A DNA stretch of 64,000 bases from Paenibacillus humicus NBRC 102415 (GCF_004000905.1 NZ_BIMD01000001.1:248001-312000), one strand, 5' to 3'; shown: positions 26,017 through 34,792, counted from the first letter of the stretch. Made by a program: numbers and translations. The notes: generated by a model from the letters alone, not told the origin.

Positions 26017-26411
26017 TGTTTGTTCTCCTTCAACTCATTGATTTTTGAAGATACGAACTCCCATTTCTCCCAGAACTTCCGCAGCTCCTCGCGCCCGGCG
26101 TCGTTGATTGCGAAAAACTTCCGTGGCGGCCCCATGTCCGATGGCTTCTTGGTGATTTCCACCAGCTTGTTCTTCTCAAGCCGGATCAGGATGGTATACA
26201 CCGTCCCCTCCACAACATCTGCAAATCCGAGGGCATTCAGCCGCCGCGTAATTTCGTACCCGTAGGTTTCCTGGCGGCTTATAATTTCAAGAACACAGCC
26301 CTCAAGCGCTCCTTTAAGGGGTCCCGCCAACATTTTAACGAAAATATACGCTAAGCTTTTGATCTTAAGCGGATAGTATAATTGGGAGATGAGACACTTC
26401 CTATTACGCAT
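26013..26411 (-). CDS. PadR-family regulator, 5' end replaced by transposon sequence
   Basis: 132 residues as a hybrid. Residues 1-26 (MRNRKCLISQLYYPLKIKSL...) and the next few (MLAGP) come from the transposon end and its inverted repeat. From LKGALEGCVLEIISRQETYG onward it is a normal PadR winged helix (GTVYTILIRLEKNKLVEITK). The ATG at 26411 has AGGGGG overlapping the MATE stop codon, so MATE and this hybrid look translationally coupled. An internal ATG at 26333 inside the repeat is in the same frame but lacks a ribosome binding site. The native first ten codons lie at 34870-34899 across the insertion. DNA binding may survive because the winged helix is intact. Confidence 0.8.
   Translation of the reverse strand: MRNRKCLISQLYYPLKIKSLAYIFVKMLAGPLKGALEGCVLEIISRQETYGYEITRRLNALGFADVVEGTVYTILIRLEKNKLVEITKKPSDMGPPRKFFAINDAGREELRKFWEKWEFVSSKINELKENKQ
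26313..26317. repeat. target site duplication TTTAA, left copy
   Basis: The five bases outside the left inverted repeat are TTTAA and recur at 34870-34874 outside the right repeat. Tn3-family insertions duplicate 5 bp. Confidence 0.9.
26318..26356. repeat. left terminal inverted repeat (39 bp)
   Basis: It begins GGGGTCCCGCCAACATTTT and ends GCTAAGC, and is the perfect inverse of 34831-34869. The GGGG start and the GCTAAG inner end resemble the Tn4430 end. Confidence 0.93.
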
Positions 26412-26419
26412 TTAACCCC

Positions 26420-27745
26420 CTATGTTAATTTTTTTATCCATTTGTTTGAACGATAGCGATAATATAGAAAGCCAGCCCTTAGGTAATTGTCTATCGCAAT
26501 CGCAATTCTAACCCCAACAATCCCTAGACCAAAATGAATACCGAAGACATAAACGCCAACAGTCCGAATTGCCCAAATCCCAATGGCGGTCGAATACATT
26601 GGAAATTTGGTGTCTCCACCAGCTTGAAGAATGGAGGTATAGGCAGAAACTGTCCCAATCGCTGGCTGAACGAGAGTGTCGATCCCAAGAGCAATAATAA
26701 TAAGGCTAGTTACAGTTGCGTTAGTTGTAAAAATTGGCGCGATCCAAGGAGAGGTCGCAAACATAATGAGGCTTATTATAGACATACTGACAGAAGTGAT
26801 GATAATAGAGACTTTCGCGTATTTTTTTGCGCTATCGCTGTCGTTGGCTCCCAGGCTCTTACCTATAAGGGTCGTCGTTGCAACACCCAACCCGGTTCCG
26901 ACAATAGTAGCAAAAATCGTAAGGTTGCCTGTGATCGTATGGGCAGCATAGACCTCCGTTCCCATTCGAAGAATCATCCCGAAATAAATCACTTGCCCTA
27001 CTCGCATAAATAAGCGTTCAAAGCCCGTAGGCAAGCCGAGGTTTAATAAACCTTTAAATACGCTTATATTCATTTTCCAGTAACTAAACACTTTGGTTAT
27101 CAGTTGCTTACTGATTAGTGATCGAAATAATAAAATGACTCCAATCAATCTTGCCACTACTGTGGCTGCTCCAGCTCCTGCAATGCCGAACCCATCAAAA
27201 AAGACACCAAAGATAAGCACATAATCCAAAACGATATGCATCACATTCATGATAATTCCCACTCGCATGGGGGACTTTGTATCTCCCGTACCCCGAAGTA
27301 TCGCCCCTAAGGTATACATAAGTGAAATAAGTAATGAGGGGGTAGTGACAATTCGAAAATATAGAACCCCTTGGCTTAATACCTCATTACTAGCGCCCAA
27401 TAGCTTTAATAAATTTTCGGCAAATAGCCAAGAAACCAATCCAAACAAAAGCCCTACAATTATTGTAAGAATGAGAGAGTGAGTAATCGTGTGTTTCACT
27501 TTCTCAGGTTCTTTTGCCCCCGTGTATCGACTGATATAAATTGTTGATGCGGTTGAAATCGCCATGAAAACGGCAAAGTAAATTTGAATTATGTTGTTGG
27601 CGATCCCGACAGAGGCGACTTCATTAATCCCTAACTTGGAGATGAACAAAGTATCTACAAATCCGACCAAACTTTGTAGGGAATTTTCGATGATGGCTGG
27701 AATTGCCAATGTAATCAATGAAATCAAGTAAGCATTCTTATTCAC
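26420..27745 (-). CDS. MATE-family efflux transporter
   Basis: About 441 residues and 12 helices in two homologous halves. LITLAIPAIIENSLQSLVGF with VDTLFISKLG, and ILRGTGDTKSPMRVGI repeated as ILQAGGDTKFPMYSTA in the second half, are MATE signatures. The probable start is the GTG at 27743-27745 with GGTGG 7 nt before; TTG codons upstream (27760, 27766) are alternatives. It is the left-arm passenger of the transposon, reads outward through the inverted repeat, and ends 8 nt before the hybrid padR start. Substrate unknown (a cation-coupled drug or metabolite exporter). Confidence 0.88.
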   Translation of the reverse strand: MNKNAYLISLITLAIPAIIENSLQSLVGFVDTLFISKLGINEVASVGIANNIIQIYFAVFMAISTASTIYISRYTGAKEPEKVKHTITHSLILTIIVGLLFGLVSWLFAENLLKLLGASNEVLSQGVLYFRIVTTPSLLISLMYTLGAILRGTGDTKSPMRVGIIMNVMHIVLDYVLIFGVFFDGFGIAGAGAATVVARLIGVILLFRSLISKQLITKVFSYWKMNISVFKGLLNLGLPTGFERLFMRVGQVIYFGMILRMGTEVYAAHTITGNLTIFATIVGTGLGVATTTLIGKSLGANDSDSAKKYAKVSIIITSVSMSIISLIMFATSPWIAPIFTTNATVTSLIIIALGIDTLVQPAIGTVSAYTSILQAGGDTKFPMYSTAIGIWAIRTVGVYVFGIHFGLGIVGVRIAIAIDNYLRAGFLYYRYRSNKWIKKLT

Positions 27746-27836
27746 TCTTTCGCCACCCAACTGCAAGGTTATGATGCCTTATAGCTTTTTATATTCACAT
27801 TATAATACTCTATCCCCTGTATCACGCAAAAAAACA

Positions 27837-27866
27837 TTGACTAACAAGTATGGATTGTTCTAAAAT
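27837..27866 (+). promoter_or_regulatory. promoter of the fluoride operon
   Basis: TTGACT at 27837-27842 and TAAAAT at 27861-27866 with an 18-bp spacer. The expected start near 27873 lies directly before the riboswitch aptamer. Confidence 0.65.
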
Positions 27867-27881
27867 AAGAAAAATGTGAAT

Positions 27882-27966
27882 AAGGCGATGGAGTTCGCCA
27901 TTAACCGCCTTCGGGCTAATGACTCCTACCAATGTGTTTTTTGCATTGGTAGGAGTCTATTTTTTT
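27882..27966 (+). ncRNA. fluoride riboswitch (crcB motif) with terminator platform
   Basis: The aptamer reads AGGCGATGGAGTTCGCC, then ATTAACCGCC, then GGGCTAATGACTCCTAC, which is the fluoride-riboswitch consensus including the GATGG/GTTCGCC pairing and the CTAATGACTCCTA pseudoknot segment. The 3' part of the aptamer (GACTCCTACCAATG, 27921-27934) pairs with CATTGGTAGGAGTC (27944-27957), followed by TTTTTTT, forming an intrinsic terminator. Fluoride binding should prevent this hairpin and switch the operon on. Confidence 0.93.
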
Positions 27967-28010
27967 ACCCTTAATCACATTCAAAAATGACGATAGGAGA
28001 GGAATTGGAG

Positions 28011-29336
28011 TTGAATAAAAGTCACTCTAAGGCGTATCTTTATGCCGAAAAGTTCATGCACATTGCTTTACTTGGGTCATTGCTAAAATGGATTCTCTAC
28101 GGTGGGATTGTAGGGATACTCTCAGGGTCTGCTTCAGCATTATTCCTAGCGAGTCTGGATTTTGCCACAGAACAACGCTTGAATTATCCGTGGCTGCTGT
28201 TCTTACTTCCCTTTGGGGGGGCGTTAATGAGTTTTTTGTACTCGAAATACGGCAAGAATGCCGGAAAAGGAAACAATCTTATTTTGGAACAAATTCAACA
28301 AGGGCAGGAAACGATTCCTTTCAGAATGGCACCGCTAGTCCTGCTTGGAACTTTCCTGACCCATCTTTTCGGGGGTTCAGCTGGGAGAGAAGGAACAGCA
28401 GTCCAAATGGGTGGGAGTTTCTCGGAACTGATTGGTAAGGTTTTCAGGGTAGATGAAACTGATCGTAAAATACTTTTAATGTGTGGAATCAGCAGTGGAT
28501 TTGGTTCCGTATTTGGAACCCCGTTAGCAGGAACGATTTTTGGCATCGAGGTTATTGCAATAGGACTTGTTCGTTATCAAGCAATAATCCCTTGCTTTAT
28601 CGCCAGCTTCGTTGGGAACTTGGTGACAACCGCATGGGGCATACATCACATCCATTACCATATGGGCGAGATACCAAGCCTTACGGCAATGGTTGTAATT
28701 AAAGTAGTTATCGCTTCAGTTCTGTTTGGATTAGCAAGCATTTTGTTTAGCGAACTAACTCATTGGTTGAAAAAAATGTTCGCAAAACTATTTAAAAATC
28801 CTGTAATTAAGACTTTCGTAGGCGGGGTTATTATTATCGTTCTCGTCTATATATTTGGCACGAGAGACTATCTTGGATTGGGTATCCCATTGCTCCAGGA
28901 ATCCTTTGAACACCCAGTTGCTCATTTAGCTTTCCTTTGGAAAACTTTATTTACAGCCCTGACTCTTGGAGCTGGTTATCAAGGTGGCGAAGTGACCCCC
29001 CTATTTGTAATTGGTGGTACGCTTGGCAATTCTCTTGCAAGCATTTTGCATATTTCAGCACCCTTTTTAGCTGGCTTGGGACTTATTGCTGTATTCAGCG
29101 GCGCAACAAATACACCTATTGCTTGCTTTATCATGGGAATAGAGCTCTTTGGGGCTGAAAGTGCGCTATATATGTTTATGGCATGTATCATCAGCTACAT
29201 GTTTTCAGGACATACCGGAATCTATACTTCCCAGCAAATCGGTGTATCGAAGTCTAAACTTCATTTAATTCCCGAGAACTCAACATTAGCATCCATTAAG
29301 ATAAAAAAGGCTAATGAAACGAGGAGGAATGGATAA
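28011..29336 (+). CDS. CLC-F-type fluoride/proton antiporter
   Basis: About 441 residues. Helical CLC fold with GGSAGREGTAVQMGGSF (the GREG gating Glu is near residue 127 from this start), GSVFGTPLAGTIFGIEVIA and GAGYQGGEVTPLFVIGGTLG. The first selectivity segment is GKGNNLI instead of the chloride-type GSGIP, a change typical of fluoride exporters of this family. The riboswitch directly upstream supports fluoride as the substrate. The TTG at 28011 has AGGAGAGG 8 nt before; the ATG at 27987 is in frame but has no ribosome binding site. First gene of the rightward passenger operon. Confidence 0.9.
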   Translation: MNKSHSKAYLYAEKFMHIALLGSLLKWILYGGIVGILSGSASALFLASLDFATEQRLNYPWLLFLLPFGGALMSFLYSKYGKNAGKGNNLILEQIQQGQETIPFRMAPLVLLGTFLTHLFGGSAGREGTAVQMGGSFSELIGKVFRVDETDRKILLMCGISSGFGSVFGTPLAGTIFGIEVIAIGLVRYQAIIPCFIASFVGNLVTTAWGIHHIHYHMGEIPSLTAMVVIKVVIASVLFGLASILFSELTHWLKKMFAKLFKNPVIKTFVGGVIIIVLVYIFGTRDYLGLGIPLLQESFEHPVAHLAFLWKTLFTALTLGAGYQGGEVTPLFVIGGTLGNSLASILHISAPFLAGLGLIAVFSGATNTPIACFIMGIELFGAESALYMFMACIISYMFSGHTGIYTSQQIGVSKSKLHLIPENSTLASIKIKKANETRRNG

Positions 29337-29752
29337 TGGTCGCCGTCTTGTCTATGATGATAATCGTCCTGATTGTGTCGGGAATGGTTTTTTTGCACAA
29401 AAGATTCCTGCGAGTCATTGTTTGCGATAACAATGAAGGAGCACACGAGTTATCTGGGCAATTCAAGGCTGGAGTGTCGAGTGCCCTATTACCGAATCCC
29501 AAAGGGGTTCACACTTATAGGATAATGATAAGTAACGGTAAAGCGAGACTTAACCTTTGTTCATATAATCCGGATGGAGCAACATGGTCATTGCCGCCCA
29601 ATAACAATAGGCAAGCCCATTTTGATTTGGATATAGGGGGAACTTATACTTACGAGATTACAATTGGTGACAGCTTCGGAGAGAACGATAGGCTAGAATT
29701 GGTTAATACAAATCCCAGGCAAACTATTAGGTTCAGTTACGTACTAGATTGA
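29336..29752 (+). CDS. unknown membrane-anchored protein in the fluoride operon
   Basis: 138 residues. One N-terminal hydrophobic helix (MIIVLIVSGMVFLHKRFL) is followed by a polar extracytoplasmic domain of about 110 residues, probably all-beta (KGVHTYRIMISNGKARLNLC; TYTYEITIGDSFGENDRLEL). Its ATG overlaps the exporter stop as TAATG, so it is coupled to it. I do not recognise the family. Context suggests a helper in fluoride tolerance or envelope stress, but this is inference only. Confidence 0.65.
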   Translation: MVAVLSMMIIVLIVSGMVFLHKRFLRVIVCDNNEGAHELSGQFKAGVSSALLPNPKGVHTYRIMISNGKARLNLCSYNPDGATWSLPPNNNRQAHFDLDIGGTYTYEITIGDSFGENDRLELVNTNPRQTIRFSYVLD

Positions 29753-29784
29753 ACCCTTAAACACAATTAAAATTATCGATTTGG

Positions 29785-30603
29785 ATGGTGAAAATGTATA
29801 TGTACGATATTATTGTTGCAATTATTTTGGGTATTGTTGAAGGTCTTTCTGAATTCTTGCCGATATCATCAACGGGTCACTTAATTATTGTGAACCAGTT
29901 TTTTAATTTTACAGGCGGTTTTGCTAATATGTTTGATGTAATTATTCAATTAGGTGCGATCCTCGCTGTCATCGTTTATTTTCGAAACAAGCTCTTCCCT
30001 TTCGGAAGTAAGAAGACAGCAATAGAAAAGAAGCAAATATGGATGCTGTGGTTTAAAACGGTTGTTGGAGTTTTTCCGGCTTTACTTATTGGTGCAATCT
30101 TTGGTAAAAAGGTTGAAGAATCGTTATTTAATCCTACAACAGTTGCAATAGCCTTGGTCATTGGGGGATTTGTTTTAATTTACATTGAAAACAAAAAGAG
30201 AAAAAGCAGCATTAATTCATTAGAAGACCTTACCTTCAAAACTGCCTTCCTAATTGGTGTCATACAATGCCTCTCAATGATACCAGGTACTTCGAGATCA
30301 GCTTCTACCATTATTGGAGGCATGCTATTTGGAGCTTCGCGCACAATCTCAACAGAGTTTTCCTTCTTTCTTGCGATACCAACAATGATTGCCGCTTCTG
30401 GCTATTCCCTTTTAAAAGGCGGTGTTGCAATGACCGCACAGCAATATGTAATTCTTGGTGTTGGCTTTATAACTGCCTTCTTTGTTGCTTGGATAGTCAT
30501 TGCAAAGTTCGTAAAATATGTACCGAACAACAGTTTTAAACCATTTGGTTACTATAGAATCGTACTTGGAATTTTGGTTTTGGGCTACTTCCTAATAAAA
30601 TAA
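29785..30603 (+). CDS. uppP: undecaprenyl-diphosphatase UppP (BacA)
   Basis: About 270 residues and eight helices. The two catalytic signatures are present: VEGLSEFLPISSTGHLI with the Glu and Ser pair, and PGTSRSASTIIGGMLFGASR with the Arg. It recycles undecaprenyl pyrophosphate to the monophosphate at the membrane and confers bacitracin tolerance when in excess. The start could be 29785 or 29794; a GGTG precedes the latter. It lies 32 nt after the unknown gene and is likely in the same fluoride-induced transcript. Confidence 0.9.
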   Translation: MVKMYMYDIIVAIILGIVEGLSEFLPISSTGHLIIVNQFFNFTGGFANMFDVIIQLGAILAVIVYFRNKLFPFGSKKTAIEKKQIWMLWFKTVVGVFPALLIGAIFGKKVEESLFNPTTVAIALVIGGFVLIYIENKKRKSSINSLEDLTFKTAFLIGVIQCLSMIPGTSRSASTIIGGMLFGASRTISTEFSFFLAIPTMIAASGYSLLKGGVAMTAQQYVILGVGFITAFFVAWIVIAKFVKYVPNNSFKPFGYYRIVLGILVLGYFLIK

Positions 30604-30723
30604 GCAAATAACTAAGCGATATTCGAACTCGACGCATTTATTCTTCTTTTCGAAAAGACAACATGGAAGAACAATAAGTTACTACGCTTGGCTTGCGATT
30701 ATTTTGCAACTATTTTAAGATTT

Positions 30724-30828
30724 TTAATGACCGCTAATCAAGATTAGCGGTCATTAAGTGTTTTCAAAGCATATGCTTGATGTCCGCTAATGTTTCGTTT
30801 AAAGTAAGAATATCATGTCCGCTAATGT
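30724..30828. promoter_or_regulatory. internal resolution site for TnpI
   Basis: A core inverted repeat (15-bp arms, TTAATGACCGCTAAT and its inverse around CAAG, 30724-30757) is followed by two direct repeats of ATGTCCGCTAATGT at 30780-30793 and 30815-30828. All four elements share CCGCTAAT. This layout, a core site plus two accessory direct repeats, is the known architecture of the Tn4430 resolution site. Confidence 0.85.
30777..30805 (+). promoter_or_regulatory. promoter of tnpI-tnpA
   Basis: TTGATG at 30777-30782 and TAAAGT at 30800-30805 with a 17-bp spacer. The first direct repeat of the resolution site lies inside it, so TnpI binding should repress its own transcription. Confidence 0.6.
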
Positions 30829-30853
30829 AATTCAGTATTTGGAGGCTTTGCTA

Positions 30854-31771
30854 ATGAGAAAGGCGACCGGAATTTCGGAAAAGGGCGAGCAGACGATTCA
30901 GGACTTCATTCACGCTCTCACCACCCACGAAGATTTGAATCCCAAAACACTAAAAGAGTATGCAAGCGACCTAAAACATTTCATCGGCTGGTTTGAGACC
31001 GCCGACCACCAAGAGGAAGAGATTATATTTCGAATTGAAGATGTGGCTACTCCAACATTAACGCGATATCGGGAAACTGCTCAAAAAGTAATGGAATTGA
31101 AACCGACAACCATTAACCGGCGGCTTATAACCTTAAAACGTTTTTTCGAGTGGGCCGTGTCGGAATCCAGGATTCGCCGCGACCCTTCGAAGCCGGTTAA
31201 ATTGGTTCCTGAAGAAAAGATCAGCCCCAGGCAGATGACAGACAAAGAAGAAGCTGCTTTGGTTGCTGCGGCCGAGCATGGCGGTTCTCTTCGGGATCAG
31301 ACGATTCTAATCGTGATGTTTCACACGGGCTTACGAACAATGGAAGTGTGTGACTTGGTTCCCGGAGATATTCAAATCGGTAAACGCAGCGGTCAGCTTA
31401 CGGTTCGATCCGGAAAACGGAATAAACAGCGGGAAGTCCCTTTGAACGCTACGTGTAGAGCTGCTATAGAAAAATATCTGGCAGAACTCCCTCCGGACAG
31501 TCCTTATCTATTTCCATCGGAGAAGACCGGTGATCGATTAACCGAACGCGCTTTACGACATTTGATTCAAAAATATATGAAAGCGGCCCGGCTTGAAGGA
31601 TTGAGCGCCCACGATCTACGTCACCGGTTCGGCTATGTGATGGCAGAAAACACACCGTTGCACCGTTTGGCGCAAATTATGGGACACGATAGTCTGGACA
31701 CAACGATGATTTACGTAAAGGCAACCCGTGCAGATCTGCAAGCGGAAGTCGAAAAAATAGCTTGGCAATAG
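30854..31771 (+). CDS. tnpI: TnpI tyrosine recombinase (transposon co-integrate resolvase)
   Basis: 305 residues. A SAM-like N-terminal DNA-binding domain covers residues 10-100. In the catalytic domain the first Arg is in HTGLRTMEVCDL, HxxR in SAHDLRHRFG, the His in MGHDSLDTT, and the nucleophile Tyr in MIYVKAT. GGAGG is 8 nt before the ATG at 30854; the longer frame from 30815 begins inside the resolution-site direct repeat. It sits next to tnpA and its own resolution site, so it resolves transposition co-integrates, as in Tn4430. Confidence 0.92.
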   Translation: MRKATGISEKGEQTIQDFIHALTTHEDLNPKTLKEYASDLKHFIGWFETADHQEEEIIFRIEDVATPTLTRYRETAQKVMELKPTTINRRLITLKRFFEWAVSESRIRRDPSKPVKLVPEEKISPRQMTDKEEAALVAAAEHGGSLRDQTILIVMFHTGLRTMEVCDLVPGDIQIGKRSGQLTVRSGKRNKQREVPLNATCRAAIEKYLAELPPDSPYLFPSEKTGDRLTERALRHLIQKYMKAARLEGLSAHDLRHRFGYVMAENTPLHRLAQIMGHDSLDTTMIYVKATRADLQAEVEKIAWQ

Positions 31772-31785
31772 GGGGATGAAGTACG

Positions 31786-34755
31786 ATGTACGCGAGAGTA
31801 AGGGAACTGCTGACTCTGGAGGAACGGCTGCAATATTTGCAGATACCGCCTGATCTCGGCGAATGGGAATTGGGCACTCATTTCACATTTACGCAGCATG
31901 ATCTTGAAATCATCCAGCAGCGGCGAAGAGATTATAATAGACTTGGCTTTGCCGTGCAGCTGTGCGTACTTCGTTATCTCGGATGGACGCTTTCTGATAT
32001 AAAGGAAGTGCCGGTTCAAGTTCTTCGTTATATTGCAAAGCAAATCAATGCCGATGTGGATTCTTTTTCAGCTTACGGCGAACGGGAAGCTACGAAATAT
32101 GAGCATCTAGAGGAAATCCGAAAGGAGTATGGCTACCAGACCTTTACATTGAGTGAGTATCGTTCTTTGTGCAAGCATCTTTTTAGCCATGCAATGGCAA
32201 ATGGAAATCCCTTACACCTGATTCAGCTTGCGCTCGAAGACTTACGTAAGCGTAAAATCATATTACCCTCAATGGCCACAATTGAAAGAGCAGTTTGGGA
32301 AACTCGCAAACGGACAGAAGAAAAAATATTCAAGCTGCTTAGCAGTTCACTGACAGAATTACAAATTGCTAAGCTGGATCGCGTCTTAACCGCCATGCCG
32401 GAAAGCAACAAAACCTACTTGGCATGGCTAAGGGAAATTCCAGGAACCAGCTCTCCGGATTCCTTTTTGAAGGTTATTGAAAAGCTCGAATACATACGGG
32501 ACTTGCAACTGCAAGTCGATACGAAAGGCATTCATCCGAACCGGCTGCGGCAGCTTTCTAAAATCGGTTCACGTTACGAACCTCATTCCTTCCGCCGCTT
32601 TAATGATCCGAAAAAGTACGCGATTTTAGTAGCGTACCTATTGGAATTGATTCAGGATTTGACAGACTTGTCTTTCGAGATTCACGACCGGCAGATCATG
32701 ATCCTGCTTTCAAAAGGGAGAAAAGCCCAAGAGGAACTTCAAAAACAAAATGGTAAATCAATCAACGAAAAGGTTGTTCATTTTGCCGATCTTGGAGCCG
32801 CTCTTATTAAAGCCCGAAGCGAAGGCACTGATCCCTTTGTAGCGCTTGATGCCGTCATGCCGTGGGATCAGATCATCGCATCTGTGGAGGAAGCTAAACG
32901 GCTGGCACGTCCAGTAGATTACGACTATTTGGATTTACTTGAAAAGAAATTCTATGCGCTCCGGAAATACACGCCAACGCTGTTAAAATCGTTGGAATTT
33001 CGGTCAACCAAGTCGGCAGAGCCGCTTATGAAGGCGGTCGATATCATCCGCGATATGAATGAAACCGGAAAGAGAAAGGTTCCGGAAGGCGCACCATTGA
33101 ACTTCGTTTCGAATCGCTGGCAAAAGCACGTCTACGACGATGATGGAACGATCAACCGCCATTACTACGAAATGGCTGTCCTTACAGAGTTGCGGAATTA
33201 CGTTCGTTCTGGGGATGTATCCATTGTCGGAAGCCGTCAGCACAAGGATTTCGAGGAATACCTTGTGCCGAAAGCTGATTGGAATGGTATCGATCCTAAC
33301 GCGACAAAGCTTGCCGTCGACTTGTCTGCAAAGGAGTATCTTGAAGAACGGACTGAATCACTTCTTCAAAGATTAAACTGGGTTTCGGATCACATCGATG
33401 AGCTGGACGGCGTTAATTTTGAGAACGGAAAATTGCACATTGAGCGATTGGAGAAAGATGTTCCCGATGAATCCCGGAATTTCAGCCTTTCCCTCTATGA
33501 TCTGCTGCCACGAATCAAGCTAACGGATCTGCTCATGGAGGTAGCCAACTGGACGAATTTTCATGAGCAGTTTATTCACGCTTCCAGTAATCGCGCTCCG
33601 AACGAGGAAGAAACGACAATCCTTATGGCTACCCTTATGGCAATGGGGACAAACGTTGGGCTTACAAAGATGGCTGAAGCTACGCCGAGCATTTCATATC
33701 GGCAAATGGCTAATACAACACAATGGCGGCTGTACGAAGACGCGATGAATAAAGCGCAGGCTGTTCTTGTTAATTTTCATCACAAGTTGGTGCTGCCCTC
33801 ATATTGGGGGAACGGGACGACCTCATCATCTGATGGTATGCGCGTCCAGATTGGAGTTTCGGCACTTCACGCTGATGCGAATCCCCATTACGGAACCGGA
33901 AAAGGAGCTACGATTTATCGATTCGTGAGCGACCAATTTTCCACTTTCTACACGAAAGTCATCAATACGAACGCTCGGGATGCCGTACACGTCATCGACG
34001 GTTTGCTCCACCATGAAACGGATTTGGCCATCGAGGAGCATTATACGGATACAGCCGGTTACACCGATCAAGTCTTTGGTTTAACGCATTTGCTCGGATT
34101 CCGCTTTGCGCCGCGCTTACGTGACTTGGCTGATTCCAAGCTCTACGCTATGGGGAAACCTTCCGACTTTCCTAAATTGGAGAAGCTCCTTCGCGGACAG
34201 ATTAATACAAAGATCATTCAAGAGAACTACGACGATGTACTCCGGCTGGCTCACTCCATCCAGGAAGGCACCGTTTCGGCATCACTTATTATGGGGAAAA
34301 TCGGTTCCTATGCAAGACAAAACAGTTTAGCTACCGCGCTGCGGGAAATGGGGCGTATCGAGAAAACAATCTTCATCCTGGATTACCTTTCGAGCGAAGC
34401 GCTGCGACGAAAAATCCATCGGGGATTGAACAAAGGGGAAGCCATGAACGCATTAGCCAGAGCGATCTTCTTCGGCAAACATGGCGAGTTGCGAGAACGT
34501 GCACTACAAGATCAACTCCAACGGGCGAGTGCATTGAACATTATCATCAATGCAATTAGTGTTTGGAATACCGTCTATCTCCAGCAAGCAACTGAACACC
34601 GTAAAAAGCAAGGTAAGCTTCAGGAAGAACTACTAAACCACATATCTCCCCTTGGATGGGAGCACATCAATTTTTTAGGCGAATATAAGTTCAATTTCAG
34701 GCAGAATACGTCTCTGAATTCATTACGACCGCTGAAACAACAGGAAGTTGAATGA
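31786..34755 (+). CDS. tnpA: Tn3-family transposase TnpA
   Basis: 989 residues, the usual length of the family. The N-terminal third binds the inverted repeats. The C-terminal part holds the DDE domain, with SSDGMRVQIGVSALHADANP providing the first conserved Asp region, HVIDGLLHHETDLAIEEHYT with DTAGYTDQVFG the second, and ALNIIINAISVWNTVYL with the Glu-region helix near the end. Starts 14 nt after tnpI with GGGGG before the ATG. Full length and apparently intact. Confidence 0.96.
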   Translation: MYARVRELLTLEERLQYLQIPPDLGEWELGTHFTFTQHDLEIIQQRRRDYNRLGFAVQLCVLRYLGWTLSDIKEVPVQVLRYIAKQINADVDSFSAYGEREATKYEHLEEIRKEYGYQTFTLSEYRSLCKHLFSHAMANGNPLHLIQLALEDLRKRKIILPSMATIERAVWETRKRTEEKIFKLLSSSLTELQIAKLDRVLTAMPESNKTYLAWLREIPGTSSPDSFLKVIEKLEYIRDLQLQVDTKGIHPNRLRQLSKIGSRYEPHSFRRFNDPKKYAILVAYLLELIQDLTDLSFEIHDRQIMILLSKGRKAQEELQKQNGKSINEKVVHFADLGAALIKARSEGTDPFVALDAVMPWDQIIASVEEAKRLARPVDYDYLDLLEKKFYALRKYTPTLLKSLEFRSTKSAEPLMKAVDIIRDMNETGKRKVPEGAPLNFVSNRWQKHVYDDDGTINRHYYEMAVLTELRNYVRSGDVSIVGSRQHKDFEEYLVPKADWNGIDPNATKLAVDLSAKEYLEERTESLLQRLNWVSDHIDELDGVNFENGKLHIERLEKDVPDESRNFSLSLYDLLPRIKLTDLLMEVANWTNFHEQFIHASSNRAPNEEETTILMATLMAMGTNVGLTKMAEATPSISYRQMANTTQWRLYEDAMNKAQAVLVNFHHKLVLPSYWGNGTTSSSDGMRVQIGVSALHADANPHYGTGKGATIYRFVSDQFSTFYTKVINTNARDAVHVIDGLLHHETDLAIEEHYTDTAGYTDQVFGLTHLLGFRFAPRLRDLADSKLYAMGKPSDFPKLEKLLRGQINTKIIQENYDDVLRLAHSIQEGTVSASLIMGKIGSYARQNSLATALREMGRIEKTIFILDYLSSEALRRKIHRGLNKGEAMNALARAIFFGKHGELRERALQDQLQRASALNIIINAISVWNTVYLQQATEHRKKQGKLQEELLNHISPLGWEHINFLGEYKFNFRQNTSLNSLRPLKQQEVE

Positions 34756-34756
34756 T

Positions 34757-34792
34757 CAAAAGTCCGGGCGGTGTAACCCGGACTTTTGAGCT
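34757..34792 (+). terminator. terminator after tnpA
   Basis: CAAAAGTCCGGG and CCCGGACTTTTG pair around 8 nt just past the transposase stop codon. The T-rich stem base supplies a weak U-run. Confidence 0.7.

Noticed and set aside
26013-26333. PadR starting at the ATG inside the inverted repeat
   Set aside because: It is in frame and possible, but no ribosome binding site precedes it, whereas the ATG at 26411 has AGGGGG and lies just behind MATE.
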